A DNA stretch of 64,000 bases from Bacillota bacterium (GCA_023390815.1 JAEWCC010000007.1:62001-126000), one strand, 5' to 3'. Numbered from the stretch's first letter, positions 44,083 to 53,510 are shown. Numbers and translations: made by a program. Notes: generated by a model not told the origin, from the letters alone.

Positions 44083-45615
44083 TTACTCCCACTCAATCGT
44101 CGCGGGCGGCTTGCTCGTCACATCATACACGATCCGGTTGATGTGCGGCACTTCGTTGACGATGCGTGAGGATATCTTCTCGAGTACGTCCGGCGGTATA
44201 CGCGCCCAGTCGGCGGTCATGCCATCCACGCTGGTCACGGCGCGAAGCGCCACCGTGTGGTCGTAGGTGCGCTCGTCGCCCATCACGCCCACGCTGCGCA
44301 TGTCAGTTAAAACCGCAAAGTACTGCCATATCTCGCGGTCGAGGCCCGCGTTCGCGATCTCCTCGCGGAATATCGCGTCGGCCTCCTGCAGCGTCGATAC
44401 CTTCTCCGCCGTTACGTCACCAATGATGCGGATGGCAAGGCCGGGGCCGGGGAACGGCTGCCGCCACACGATGTGGCGCGGCATGCCGAGCGCCTCGCCC
44501 AGCGCGCGCACCTCGTCTTTAAACAGGTCGCGCAGCGGTTCAATGATCTCCTTGAAATCCACATAGTCGGGCAGGCCGCCCACATTGTGGTGGCTCTTGA
44601 TCACTGCCGCGTGGCCTTTGCCGCTTTCGATCACATCCGGGTAAATGGTGCCCTGCGCGAGGAAATCCACCGTGCCGATCTTTTTGGCCTCGGCTTCAAA
44701 CACGCGGATGAACTCCTCGCCGATGATACGGCGCTTATGCTCCGGCTCCGCCACGCCCTTGAGCTTGGTCAGGAACCGCTCCGCCGCGTTCACGCAGATG
44801 AGCTTCATGCCGTAGGCGTTCTTGAATACTTCCTCCACTTGCCGCGCTTCGTTTTTACGCAGCAGGCCGTGATCGACGAATATGCACGTTAATTTATCCC
44901 CTACCGCGCGATTCAGCAGCACCGCCGCGACCGAGGAATCCACACCGCCCGACAACGCGAGCAGCACGCGGCCGTCACCCACACGCCGCTGGATATCCGC
45001 AACTGCGGTTTCGGCGTAGTTGTCCATCGTCCAACCGCCGGTCGCCTGGCAGACCTTATATAAGAAGTTCTTTAATATCTCGTTGCCGAAGCGCGTGTGC
45101 ACCACCTCGGGGTGGAACTGCACCGCATAGAGCTTTTTATCCGCGTCGCAGAACGCCGCCACCGGGCAGCTGTTCGTGGCCGCGCAGACCGCAAAGCCCT
45201 GGGGCGGCGTATCCACATAGTACGTGTGGCTCATCCAACAGACCGAGTCCGTGTCGATCCCGTCAAACAGCGCGCAGGAAGCTTCGTACCGGATGTCCGT
45301 TTTGCCGTATTCGCGGTTGGTTGCGCGGCGTACGCTGCCGCCCAGCATCACGCTCATCAGCTGCGCGCCGTAGCAGATGCCGAGGATGGGGATGCCCATA
45401 CTGAATATGCGTTCGTCGCACTTCGGCGCGCCCTCGTCCGTCACGCTGGCCGGACCGCCCGTGAAGATGATGCCGATGGGATTGTAGGATTGTATGCGCT
45501 CGATCGTCGCGTCGTACGGCAATATCTCGGCATAGACCGAGAGGTCGCGCACGCGCCGCGCGATGAGCTGGTTATATTGTCCGCCAAAGTCGAGTACCAA
45601 TACCGTTTCTCTCAT
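44083..45615 (-). CDS. guaA: GMP synthase (glutamine-hydrolysing) (510 aa)
   Basis: Makes GMP from XMP, ATP and glutamine in the cytoplasm. The class I amidotransferase domain has IIFTGGPASV, nucleophile Cys in ILGICYGAQL and FHPEVVHT. The ATP-pyrophosphatase P-loop is LALSGGVDSSVAAVLL, and the dimerisation domain ends TSKPPATIEWE, the normal terminus. The length is standard. It follows guaB with no gap, as a purine operon. The 3' end is a known integration site and the neighbouring element starts just beyond it; the coding end is intact. Confidence 0.97.
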   Translation of the reverse strand: MRETVLVLDFGGQYNQLIARRVRDLSVYAEILPYDATIERIQSYNPIGIIFTGGPASVTDEGAPKCDERIFSMGIPILGICYGAQLMSVMLGGSVRRATNREYGKTDIRYEASCALFDGIDTDSVCWMSHTYYVDTPPQGFAVCAATNSCPVAAFCDADKKLYAVQFHPEVVHTRFGNEILKNFLYKVCQATGGWTMDNYAETAVADIQRRVGDGRVLLALSGGVDSSVAAVLLNRAVGDKLTCIFVDHGLLRKNEARQVEEVFKNAYGMKLICVNAAERFLTKLKGVAEPEHKRRIIGEEFIRVFEAEAKKIGTVDFLAQGTIYPDVIESGKGHAAVIKSHHNVGGLPDYVDFKEIIEPLRDLFKDEVRALGEALGMPRHIVWRQPFPGPGLAIRIIGDVTAEKVSTLQEADAIFREEIANAGLDREIWQYFAVLTDMRSVGVMGDERTYDHTVALRAVTSVDGMTADWARIPPDVLEKISSRIVNEVPHINRIVYDVTSKPPATIEWE

Positions 45616-47067
45616 TTAAGACCTGCCTGTATAGTTTGGGGCTTCCTTGGTGATGTAGATGTCGTGCGGGTGGCTCTCGGTTAATCCCGCGCCGGTGATA
45701 CGCACAAACTGCGCATTCTCCTGCAGCTTCTTAATGGTCTCCGCGCCGCAATAGCCCATGCCGGATTTGAGGCCGCCTACCAGTTGAAACACCGTTTCGC
45801 TCAGAGAGCCTTTGTAAGGCACGCGGCCCTCCACACCCTCGGGCACCAGCTTCTCCGCATTCTCCTGGAAATAGCGGTCCTTGCTGCCCTTCTGCATCGC
45901 TGCGAGAGAGCCCATGCCTCGGTACACCTTAAAGCTGCGGCCCTGGTAGATCTCGGACTCGCCCGGGCTTTCCTCCGTACCGGCGAGAAGGCTGCCGATC
46001 ATGACGGAGCACGCACCCGCGGCAAGAGCCTTGGTGATGTCGCCGGAGAACTTGATGCCGCCGTCCGCGATGATGCCGATGCCGTACTTGGCCGCGGCTT
46101 CCGCGCACTGCTGCACCGCCGTAAACTGCGGCACGCCGATGCCCGCAATCACGCGCGTCGTGCAGATGGAGCCCGGCCCGATGCCGACCTTGATACAGTC
46201 CGCGCCCGCCTTGATTAAGTCCACCGTGCCTTCGGGCGTCGCGACGTTGCCCGCGATGATCTGCAACTCAGGGAAGCGTGACTTGATCTTCTCCACCACG
46301 GCGATGACGTTTTTGGAATGGCCGTGCGCCGAGTCGATCGTCACGATATCCACCTTGGCGGCCACGAGTGCCGCCGCCCGTTCCATGACGTCCTCGGTGG
46401 TGCCGAGCGCGGCACCTGCAAGCAGGCGGCCGTTCCTATCCTTTGCGGAACTGGGGTATTGGATCGTCTTTTCAATGTCCTTGATCGTGATGAGACCTTT
46501 GAGCATACCGTCGTCATCGACGAGCGGCAGCTTCTCAATTTTATGGCGACGCAGTATCTCCTGCGCCTCGGCCAATGTGGTGCCGATGGGCGCGGTCACG
46601 AGGTTCTGAGATGTCATGACCTCGCTGATTCTGCGGGTAAAGTCAGTTTCAAAGCGCAAATCGCGGTTCGTCAGTATTCCGACGAGCTTGCCTTCCTGGG
46701 TGATCGGCACGCCCGAAATGCGGTATTTGGCCATGAGTCCGTTCGCATCGGAAATGAGATGATCGGGTGAAAGTGAGAATGGATCCGTAATGACGCCGTG
46801 CTCACTTCGTTTTACCTTGTCCACATTGAGGGCCTGTTCTTCGATAGACATGTTCTTGTGAATGATGCCAACGCCGCCCTCCCGCGCGATCGCGATAGCC
46901 AGCCGGGCTTCCGTTACCGTATCCATCGCCGCGCTCAAAATCGGGATGTTGAGCTGTACGGTTTTGGTGAGCCATGTTTTTACGCTGACCTCCGACGGCA
47001 CCACCGCGCTCTTTTGCGGTATGAGCAGCACATCGTCAAACGTCAGGCCTTCCACAATTCCCTGCAT
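45616..47067 (-). CDS. guaB: IMP dehydrogenase (483 aa)
   Basis: Oxidises IMP to XMP with NAD, the rate-limiting step to guanine nucleotides. The N-terminus TFDDVLLIPQKSAVVPSEV and the catalytic loop GIGPGSICTTR, with the active Cys, are intact. A CBS pair lies near residues 90-205 (ISGVPITQEGKLVGILTNRD and LPLVDDDGMLKGLITIKDIE). The flap and end (GGLKSGMGYCGAETI) are complete. It has a good sigma-A promoter 40 bp upstream and is cotranscribed with guaA. Confidence 0.97.
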   Translation of the reverse strand: MQGIVEGLTFDDVLLIPQKSAVVPSEVSVKTWLTKTVQLNIPILSAAMDTVTEARLAIAIAREGGVGIIHKNMSIEEQALNVDKVKRSEHGVITDPFSLSPDHLISDANGLMAKYRISGVPITQEGKLVGILTNRDLRFETDFTRRISEVMTSQNLVTAPIGTTLAEAQEILRRHKIEKLPLVDDDGMLKGLITIKDIEKTIQYPSSAKDRNGRLLAGAALGTTEDVMERAAALVAAKVDIVTIDSAHGHSKNVIAVVEKIKSRFPELQIIAGNVATPEGTVDLIKAGADCIKVGIGPGSICTTRVIAGIGVPQFTAVQQCAEAAAKYGIGIIADGGIKFSGDITKALAAGACSVMIGSLLAGTEESPGESEIYQGRSFKVYRGMGSLAAMQKGSKDRYFQENAEKLVPEGVEGRVPYKGSLSETVFQLVGGLKSGMGYCGAETIKKLQENAQFVRITGAGLTESHPHDIYITKEAPNYTGRS

Positions 47068-47108
47068 ACGACAACCGCCTTTCTTCAGAATTCTAAACTA
47101 TTTTCTCA

Positions 47109-47137
47109 ATATTAAATGCTTCGTATGCCATTGTCAA
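47109..47137 (-). promoter_or_regulatory. guaBA promoter
   Basis: On the minus strand TTGACA (47,137-47,132) and TAATAT (47,114-47,109) are spaced exactly 17 bp. No purine-riboswitch core was seen between here and 47,362. Confidence 0.75.
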
Positions 47138-47305
47138 CACCGGTACGGTAAGCCCGCCCAATTCCACCCGATTTCTATCTGCCATAAAAGGAGTCGAGCT
47201 TTGGATTGCGTGCAGTTTTAACAACCCTTCTTTAGTGCTTTAAAATAGTCATAATGTACGGTCGAACCATGACACGCCTGAAACATTTGCCATAAATCAA
47301 GTCCC

Positions 47306-47342
47306 TCATAAAATAAAGAGCTGTCCGTTTGAGGCGGGCAGC
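47306..47342 (-). terminator. Terminator after hemerythrin gene
   Basis: Minus strand GCTGCCCG and CGGACAGC pair around CCTCAAA, followed by TCTTTATTTT. Confidence 0.6.
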
Positions 47343-47362
47343 CCGGAAACGCTCATTCAGCT

Positions 47363-47752
47363 TTACCGGCGGATGTAATCCCCTACCGCTTTATCCGCCC
47401 TGCGGATATGCAACGTCAGCCAGCTGGTCAGCGTCATGCCGACCATCGCTTTGGATGCGACGGTGAAGCCGTTGTTTTTGATATTCTCGGTCATCTCGCC
47501 GACGTCCTTCACAAAGTCCTGATGCAGCTTTTTATGCTCCGCGTAGCCGGGGTAATTGTACCGGACTTGCAGTGCCTCTTCATCGCGGAAATGCGTGACG
47601 ACATAGTCACCCAGAAAGGCCAGCATGTCGAGCACTTTCTGCCGGTTGTCGCCCTCCATCGACTCAAAAAAGCGGTTCATGCGCTGTATCAATTCCTTAT
47701 GCTGATTATCGATGGCTTCTACGCCCACCGAAAGGTCCGGTGTCCACTCCAT
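47363..47752 (-). CDS. Bacteriohemerythrin (129 aa)
   Basis: A single-domain hemerythrin that binds a di-iron centre and oxygen, protecting anaerobes or delivering oxygen. The iron ligands are visible: VEAIDNQHKEL (His), HFRDEEALQ (His, Glu), HKKLHQDF (two His), and the late HIRRAD segment (His, Asp). The opening MEWTPDLSVGVEAIDNQHKE is typical. It is a close paralogue of the next gene, about 95 bp upstream; the pair arose by tandem duplication. Confidence 0.92.
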   Translation of the reverse strand: MEWTPDLSVGVEAIDNQHKELIQRMNRFFESMEGDNRQKVLDMLAFLGDYVVTHFRDEEALQVRYNYPGYAEHKKLHQDFVKDVGEMTENIKNNGFTVASKAMVGMTLTSWLTLHIRRADKAVGDYIRR

Positions 47753-47847
47753 AATGGTCCTCCCAAATTGCTTGTTATGCTATATATCGGAAGAAAAGCC
47801 ATACCGGTTTAGCGCATGGTTTGATATCACAAAAGCTTTACATGGCG

Positions 47848-48234
47848 TCAGCCGCGGATGAACGCGCCCAGCTTCTTATCGACCCGCATGATATGCATCA
47901 TGAGCCAGTTGGTCAGCGTTAAACCCACCAGCGATTTGGTCGCCACTGTGTAGTTCTTGCTGATGTCCTCTGTAAGCTTTTTGATGTCCGCTTCAAAATC
48001 CTGATGGAGCTTTTTGTGCGCGGTATAATCCGGATAGTTGTGCCGCACCTGCAGCATTTCCTCTTCGCGGAAATGCGTCGTCACGTAATCGCTCATGAAC
48101 GACAGCATTTCCAGCACCTTCTTACGGTCGTCGCCCTCCATGGATTTGTAAAAATCGTTCATACGCCGTATCAGTTCCTTGTGCTGATCATCGATCAGCT
48201 CCACGCCAACCGACAGGTCCGGTGTCCATTCCAT
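47848..48234 (-). CDS. Bacteriohemerythrin (128 aa)
   Basis: The ATG at 48,234 (MEWTPDLSVGVELIDDQHKE) has GGAGGGA upstream and is preferred to the frame extension. Ligand positions match its paralogue: DDQHKEL, HFREEEMLQ, HKKLHQDF and HIMRVD. It probably binds oxygen through a di-iron site. Each of the two genes has its own ribosome site and about 95 bp separate them, so they may be on one transcript with the first. Confidence 0.92.
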   Translation of the reverse strand: MEWTPDLSVGVELIDDQHKELIRRMNDFYKSMEGDDRKKVLEMLSFMSDYVTTHFREEEMLQVRHNYPDYTAHKKLHQDFEADIKKLTEDISKNYTVATKSLVGLTLTNWLMMHIMRVDKKLGAFIRG

Positions 48235-48399
48235 TGATGCTCCCTCCAAAATCTTCGTTATGGAGTATATCGGGAGAAGAGACCCATGGGTTTAGTGTGT
48301 TATGGCAGAAAGCCTGCTTTTCGGGGAGATTTTGCAGGCCGTTTTCCTGCTTGTAGTTTTTAACGTTCGCATAACTTTGTGGTTTGTTCGTAGAAGTTG

Positions 48400-48670
48400 C
48401 CGCCCCTGCCAAGGGGAGGTGGCCGAACGGAATCGCAGATGGAGTGCGGACGGAGGGGTTGTGATCTTTACCCGCATGTCGCAGGTCTTGCCTGCATGTG
48501 TGCCCGCTTTCTCAAATGTCCATTAAAAAAGTTGGCTTACCCCTCCGTCCTCGCGGCGCATTTTCAATCGCCGCCGGACAGCTCCCCTTGCAGGGGAGCC
48601 TTACACTGCCAGCCGCCCCTGCCAAGGGGAGGTGGCCGAACGGAATCTCGGACGGAGTGAGGACGGAGGG
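48400..48670. repeat. Dispersed GC-rich repeats, three copies
   Basis: CCGCCCCTGCCAAGGGGAGG with GTGGCCGAACGGAATC, GGA and GGACGGAGGG occurs at 48,400-48,461 and again at 48,612-48,670. An inverted, related copy (CCCCTCCGTCC to CTCCCCTTGCAGGGGAGCC) lies at 48,530-48,601. They are non-coding, MITE-like intergenic elements of a type common in clostridial genomes. The spacer 48,235-49,405 holds only repeats and remnants. Confidence 0.65.
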
Positions 48671-48720
48671 TTCAGGTAATTTTACCGGTATGACACAGGT
48701 CTTTCCTGCACCTGTGCCGT

Positions 48721-49390
48721 CGTCGGCATCGACGGAATCCCGCCGCGCCCTTCCACACATATAGAAGCTGCCGCGGTTACCGGCAGTCAGCGTCATCACA
48801 TATCCCGCCTCGTGCATACCGAAGCCATTATAATAATGGGCCTAATACAACGCTTGTTACTAGTTAGTGCTCCGCGACAGGAACCAGCAGCGCGGTAGCG
48901 GGCAGTCTGGGTCAGTGTTTAGTTGGCCTCGTGCAAGCCTTTGCCGCTATTTATCAAGGCATTAGTCCTCGTACTTAGGCTATCTACGCCGCGATCGCCA
49001 GTCCTTGCCCAACCTCGCGAACACCGCTTCCAGGGTGGGCATCGAGGGAATTCCACCTCTTCGTTCCACACATATGGACGCCGCCGCAGGTACGGCAGCG
49101 CGGGTGGCGGGCGGTCAGGGTCAGTGTTTAGTTGGCCTCGTGCAAGCCTTTGCTGCTATTTTATCAAGGCATTAGTTCATCGTACTTTCAGCTGATCTAC
49201 GCCGCGAACGCCAGTATTTATATTGCCTCGTGCAAACCGAAGCCATGGTATATAACATGGTGTCAGTACACCTTATTGGGCGCGGCAATTATACAAATTA
49301 CCGCTGCTCAAGTCTTCTCTGCACCTGTGCCATCGTTGGCATCGATGGAATACCGCCGCACCTCTCTACACACAACGACGCTGCCGCGGG
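48721..49390 (-). repeat. Three degenerate copies of the pfkB 3' end
   Basis: Segments at about 48,721-48,780, 49,018-49,090 and 49,328-49,390 resemble the last part of the sugar-kinase gene (49,430-49,503). On the minus strand the first reads AASICVEGRGGIPSMPTTAQ against AASLCVEKRGGIPSMPTLET in the kinase. No start or kinase body accompanies them. They are remnants of duplicated gene ends. Confidence 0.7.
48889..49214. repeat. Direct repeat of about 115 bp
   Basis: The segment beginning GGTCAGTGTTTAGTTGGCCT and continuing to GCCAGT occurs at about 48,889-49,002 and again at 49,096-49,214 with several differences. One copy of the pfkB-end remnant lies between, so a unit of about 207 bp was duplicated. 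Confidence 0.7.
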
Positions 49391-49405
49391 TACCGGCGGC
49401 CAAGG

Positions 49406-50359
49406 TCAGTCCAAAGCCAGCCTCTTGAACACCGTTTCTAGAGTGGGCATAGATGGGATTCCGCCTCTTTTTTCAACGCATAAGGATGCCGCGGCGTTCC
49501 CAAACCTTGCGAAGCTGCGGATATCATCCAGCGTCAGCGCATCCAGCGCCTTGCCGCTCTTTATAAACTGGGAAAGCACCCCCGCTGTAAAGCAGTCGCC
49601 CGCGCCGGTCGCGTCGACGGCGGTTGTCTTAAACGGCTCGGCTTGTCCCGAACCGGAGGCGTTCGCGTAAACCGCGCCTTCGCTGCCCATGGTGATCAAC
49701 ACCAGCTTCGCGCCGCGCTTCACCAGCATGCGCGCCGCTGCTTCCATGTCCATATCGCCAAACAGAAACTGCACCTCGTTGTCGGATATCTTGACGATGT
49801 CGGCGTATTCGAGGCCCCTCATCATATATTCCTTCGCCTCGTCCGCGCTGTTCCAGAGCGGCGCACGATAGTTGGGGTCGTAGCTGACTATGACGTCCGC
49901 ATCCTTCGCGGCTTTGAGCGCTTCGAACGTTGCACCGCGAACCGGCTCATCGGTCAGCGAGAGCGAGCCAAAGTGGAACACACGCGCATTGCAGATCGCA
50001 TCCAGGTCAAGGTCGTCCACAGCGTACATGATATCCGCGCCGGGCTTGCGGAAAAACGAGAAATCGCGGTCCCCGTTCGGGAAAAGATGCACAAAGGCCA
50101 GCGTGGTATGGACTTTAGCCGAGTATTTGAGCCCGCTCACGTCCACGCCACTGCCCTGCAGCACGCCCGCAAGGTAACGCCCGAACACGTCGTCGCCCAC
50201 CATACCGAGGTATGCGGTGCTTACGCCAAAGCCTGCCGCCGCGGCTGCCATGTTGGCGACCGCGCCGCCCGCGTTCTGCATAAACAGGTTCTGCCCGTCC
50301 TGCGCGCCGCACGGCGTGAAATCGATCAAAAGCTCGCCCAATGTCACGATATCCTTCAT
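49406..50359 (-). CDS. PfkB-family carbohydrate kinase, probably fructokinase (317 aa)
   Basis: The ATG at 50,359 (MKDIVTLGELLIDFTPCG) has AAGGAG upstream and overlaps the stop of the methyltransferase gene. PfkB signatures are present: an N-terminal GGAVANMAAAAAGFG (sugar and first signature), and DATGAGDCFTAGVLSQF with the catalytic Asp. The end EKRGGIPSMPTLETV is typical for fructokinase-like members. It phosphorylates a sugar using ATP; fructose is the most likely substrate. Degenerate copies of its 3' end lie downstream. Confidence 0.88.
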   Translation of the reverse strand: MKDIVTLGELLIDFTPCGAQDGQNLFMQNAGGAVANMAAAAAGFGVSTAYLGMVGDDVFGRYLAGVLQGSGVDVSGLKYSAKVHTTLAFVHLFPNGDRDFSFFRKPGADIMYAVDDLDLDAICNARVFHFGSLSLTDEPVRGATFEALKAAKDADVIVSYDPNYRAPLWNSADEAKEYMMRGLEYADIVKISDNEVQFLFGDMDMEAAARMLVKRGAKLVLITMGSEGAVYANASGSGQAEPFKTTAVDATGAGDCFTAGVLSQFIKSGKALDALTLDDIRSFARFGNAAASLCVEKRGGIPSMPTLETVFKRLALD

Positions 50360-51813
50360 GGTGTGCTCCTTTGTATGATGAACAGAGTCGGCCACAGGCC
50401 GCCGGTTTCAAACATCTCCTCGCCCCGGATAACGAGCCCCTTTTTCACGCCGATCGTATCGCGCAGCAGCTTCTTCTCCTGCGTGAATAAAAACGCGTAT
50501 CCGCCCGGACGCAGCAGCGAGAGCAGTTTGTCCGCAAAGGCGGCGTACAGCTGCACGTTGCCCGCGTGGTCCGATACGCGGTGTCCGAAAGGCATGTTGG
50601 AAATCACTTCGTCATAAGCGGACGCGCCGAAACCCAGAATGTCCCCTTGGATCAGCGCAAGTTTAATGCCGCTCGCTTTGCGGTTCGCTACCGCCGCGCG
50701 GATGGCATAGGGCGATATATCGACGCCCACCAGCGAACCGGCAGCCTTAAGCTTGCTGCGTTCAATCAGCAGCGTCCCGCTGCCGCAGAACGGGTCGAGC
50801 ACGTCCGCGCCTTCCTTCATGTACGGCATGCACAGCCGCACGATGCTCGCCGCCGCAACGGGGTGGATGCTTGCGGGCAGCGTCTGGATGCGATACGCAA
50901 AGCGTTCGTCCGGGAACACGGCATACAGGCCGCCCTCGAGGATTCGCAGCTCGAACGCGTACGCCGACGGGTTGTCGATATAGCCGTATTCGGCAAGTCC
51001 CGCCGATATCTCCCGGATGGCATCGCGACGTTGAGGAGCGGGGACTGTACCCGCTTCGATGCGGTAACTGAGCCCTGCACAGCCCATTTCATTCAATGCC
51101 TTTGCAGCGGCGCTGAACGCCCCGGCTCTGCCTACCGGATAAAGTGCGTCCAATCGGCACCGCAGCGCGGAAATATCCCCGCTTACACGGAGCGTGCCCT
51201 CAACCGGGCCATCCGTAAACGGCAGTCCCGCTTCGCGCAGCTCCGCCTCGAGCGCTTCCCGCTTGACCCAAGTTAAAAGGCAGCTTTCGGGAAGGGTGAG
51301 ATCGCCGATCTTCTGCGGAGCCGCCGCCTTGCCGAGCGCCTTCTTGAGCGCTTCGCGCTCCGCTTCCATGTGCTTGGGGTCGCCCGGCTCGATCACGTAA
51401 TTCTTGAGGTAGCGCTGCGGCTCCTTCGTGTTGCCCAGTGCAAGGATGATGGACGGCCGCGCAAACTGCGTACGCTCGTTCTTGAGCGCGTCTACCAGCT
51501 GCTCCGCGCAATCGTCCGGCGCAACGAGGCCGATGAGCGCGTATGCGGTCTTTCTCGCCTTCGCGTCTTCCAGCGCGATGAGCCTGCCTGCCTCGCTTTT
51601 AACCAGCGGTAAAACCGCCATCCGGCTTTTCTCCGAACGGCAAAGGTCGGTCAGCGCGCGCAGCGCGGCACGCTGCTGCGCCCCGAAGATCATGCCGAAT
51701 ATGCGGCGCTCCGCGTTCTCGCAGCCGCGCATATGCTCGAGCGCCGCTTTTTTATCGTCTCCCGCCAGCTCGGAATATCCGGCGACGAGGTGCTCAAGAC
51801 TTTCTTTGCGCAT
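50356..51813 (-). CDS. RNA methyltransferase-like protein with helical N-terminus (485 aa)
   Basis: The C-terminal half is a Rossmann methyltransferase of the UPF0020/Trm11-RlmL type: VLDPFCGSGTLLIERSK (SAM site), GVDISPYAIRAA and SNMPFGHRVSDH (the N-P-P-F-like catalytic motif, here NMPF). The region near residues 200-330 could be THUMP-like RNA binding. Residues 1-160 are HEAT-like (LGNTKEPQRYLKNYV). An ATG at 51,813 with AGAGGTG is chosen over an upstream TTG. It overlaps murG by 20 bases and pfkB by four. The target RNA is unknown. Confidence 0.8.
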   Translation of the reverse strand: MRKESLEHLVAGYSELAGDDKKAALEHMRGCENAERRIFGMIFGAQQRAALRALTDLCRSEKSRMAVLPLVKSEAGRLIALEDAKARKTAYALIGLVAPDDCAEQLVDALKNERTQFARPSIILALGNTKEPQRYLKNYVIEPGDPKHMEAEREALKKALGKAAAPQKIGDLTLPESCLLTWVKREALEAELREAGLPFTDGPVEGTLRVSGDISALRCRLDALYPVGRAGAFSAAAKALNEMGCAGLSYRIEAGTVPAPQRRDAIREISAGLAEYGYIDNPSAYAFELRILEGGLYAVFPDERFAYRIQTLPASIHPVAAASIVRLCMPYMKEGADVLDPFCGSGTLLIERSKLKAAGSLVGVDISPYAIRAAVANRKASGIKLALIQGDILGFGASAYDEVISNMPFGHRVSDHAGNVQLYAAFADKLLSLLRPGGYAFLFTQEKKLLRDTIGVKKGLVIRGEEMFETGGLWPTLFIIQRSTP

Positions 51814-52864
51814 CCGCAATCACCTCTGCCACCCTCTGCGCGGCGTCGCCGATCGCCTCGCGCTTCATGGCTTCTTTCAGCGTTCCGCGCTGCGCGCAGA
51901 GCGCATCCACCGCCTTTAATATCGTTTCAGGTCTCAGCTCCTCCTGCTCGATCACGTGCGAGAAGCCGCGCTCCTTAAAGTATGCCGCGTTCAGCAGCTG
52001 ATCGCCCCGGCTTGCCGTTTTGGGCAGCGGAATCAGCAGCGCGGGCAGCGCCAGCGCCAGAATCTCGAATACCGCGGTCGCGCCCGCGCGCGATATCATG
52101 ATGTCTGCCGCCGCATAAAGGTCGGGCAGCTCCGCATCTACAAAGCCGAACTGCACATAGCCTTTGCCTTCGCAGCAGTCGAGCATGTTGCCCTTGCCGC
52201 GGATATGAACGACGTCAAAGCGTTCCGCCAGCTCGGGCATCACCGCGTCGAGCGCATCGTTGACGGCCTTGGCGCCCATGCTGCCGCCCATGATGAGCAG
52301 CACCGGCTTTCGGCCCGCAAACCCGCAAAGCGCAAGGCCCTTGGCCCGGTCCCCGTACAGCAGCGCGCTCCGGATCGGCAGCCCCGTATAAACGCCTTTG
52401 CCCTCGGAGATATATTGTAATGTCGGTTCAAACGCCACGCAGATCTTATCCGCACGCGGTATGCAAAGCCGGTTTGCCAGCCCCGGCGTAAAATCGGATT
52501 CATGCAGCACCACGGGGATGCCCAGCTTAGACGCCGCAAAAACCACAGGTACGCTCACGAAACCGCCCTTGGAGAAAACGGCAACGGGTTTTATTTTTTT
52601 CAATATGGCTTTGGCCTGAAACATGCCCTTTAATACTTTGACGGTGTCGGTCAGGTTCTTGACGCTCAGATAACGGCGCAGCTTGCCTGCGCTGATGATG
52701 TGGTAAGGCAGATTGGTCCCTCCGATGATCTCCCTCTCCATACCATCCTCAGTCCCTATGTATTCTACCGAAAAGCCCATCGCTTTAAGCTTCGGTATGA
52801 TCGCCAGATTCGGCATCACATGACCGGCCGTTCCCCCGCCGGTCAGCACCACGGTTCTTCCCAT
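51794..52864 (-). CDS. murG: UDP-GlcNAc transferase of peptidoglycan synthesis (356 aa)
   Basis: Adds GlcNAc to lipid I to form lipid II at the inner membrane face. The N-terminal glycine motif LTGGGTAGHVMPNLAI, the acceptor region VFSKGGFVSVPVVFAA and the donor motifs MGGSMGAKAVN and ISRAGATAVFEILAL are complete. The start at 52,864 (MGRTVVLTGGGTAGH) has AAAGGA upstream and the length matches the family. It heads the murG - methyltransferase - pfkB operon, an unusual setting away from the division cluster. Confidence 0.93.
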   Translation of the reverse strand: MGRTVVLTGGGTAGHVMPNLAIIPKLKAMGFSVEYIGTEDGMEREIIGGTNLPYHIISAGKLRRYLSVKNLTDTVKVLKGMFQAKAILKKIKPVAVFSKGGFVSVPVVFAASKLGIPVVLHESDFTPGLANRLCIPRADKICVAFEPTLQYISEGKGVYTGLPIRSALLYGDRAKGLALCGFAGRKPVLLIMGGSMGAKAVNDALDAVMPELAERFDVVHIRGKGNMLDCCEGKGYVQFGFVDAELPDLYAAADIMISRAGATAVFEILALALPALLIPLPKTASRGDQLLNAAYFKERGFSHVIEQEELRPETILKAVDALCAQRGTLKEAMKREAIGDAAQRVAEVIADAQRKS

Positions 52865-53007
52865 ACAGCCATCCTTTCCGTATTCTTTTTGCATTATACC
52901 ATAACAGGCCGCGTTGCACACTGCCATTATATGAACCGGTTCTAAGGAGGGTGCCCGGGGACTTGTCCACTCGAAAGGCGCGTAAAAAGGCGACGCGGCA
53001 AGAGCCG

Positions 53008-53030
53008 CTGCGGGCGAGCGCCGCCCGCAG
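53008..53030. terminator. Strong hairpin between murG and the 53067 gene
   Basis: CTGCGGGCG and CGCCCGCAG pair perfectly around AGCGC. No T-run follows, so termination is likely but not certain. Confidence 0.45.
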
Positions 53031-53066
53031 GGTTCCCGGGTCCAATAGGATATTATGTATTGCCGT

Positions 53067-53408
53067 CTATTTACGGCGGAGCGTGCGCGCGATGCTGTCC
53101 AGCTTTTTGCGCTGCGCGCTGTCCATCATGGGCGTTACGTTCTTGATGAAGGCGTCCAGCATCTCGTCGTTGAACGTGCCGTCCTTTCTTCCCTGCGCGA
53201 TCATCTTCTCCAGATCGCCCATCATTTCGCCTTCGGACTTGTTTTCATACTTTTTGATGGTGTCCTCGACGCTATTTATCTGCGCGTCGTCCACTGCCCC
53301 CAGGTCCGCTTTGATGTTGGCTTTGCGCGCGGCCTCAATCAGGTCCTCTTTTTTAATCCCCTCGCGCTGCCGGTCGTTCTTCATTTGACGCAGATCTCTC
53401 TTTGCCAT
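53067..53408 (-). CDS. Conserved-looking small protein of unknown function (113 aa)
   Basis: The ATG at 53,408 (MAKRDLRQMKNDRQREGIKK) has GGAGGTG five bases upstream. The protein is charged and helical, with EDLIEAARKANIKADLGAVD, an acidic middle (YENKSEGEMMGDLEKMIAQG) and a basic end (MMDSAQRKKLDSIARTLRRK). There is no signal peptide. It is divergent from the Met-rich gene at 53,511 and may share a control region with it. No family was recognised. Confidence 0.65.
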   Translation of the reverse strand: MAKRDLRQMKNDRQREGIKKEDLIEAARKANIKADLGAVDDAQINSVEDTIKKYENKSEGEMMGDLEKMIAQGRKDGTFNDEMLDAFIKNVTPMMDSAQRKKLDSIARTLRRK

Positions 53409-53510
53409 GGCCGCACCTCCTCGATACAATATATTCGTCGTATGCGCGTTTGTGCACATGGCATATTTCTTGGCATAGTATGATACCAGTACATAACAGG
53501 AGGATCTCCT

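Noticed and set aside
47068..47362. Purine riboswitch ahead of guaB
   Set aside because: No three-way-junction core was found; only a sigma-A promoter is supported.
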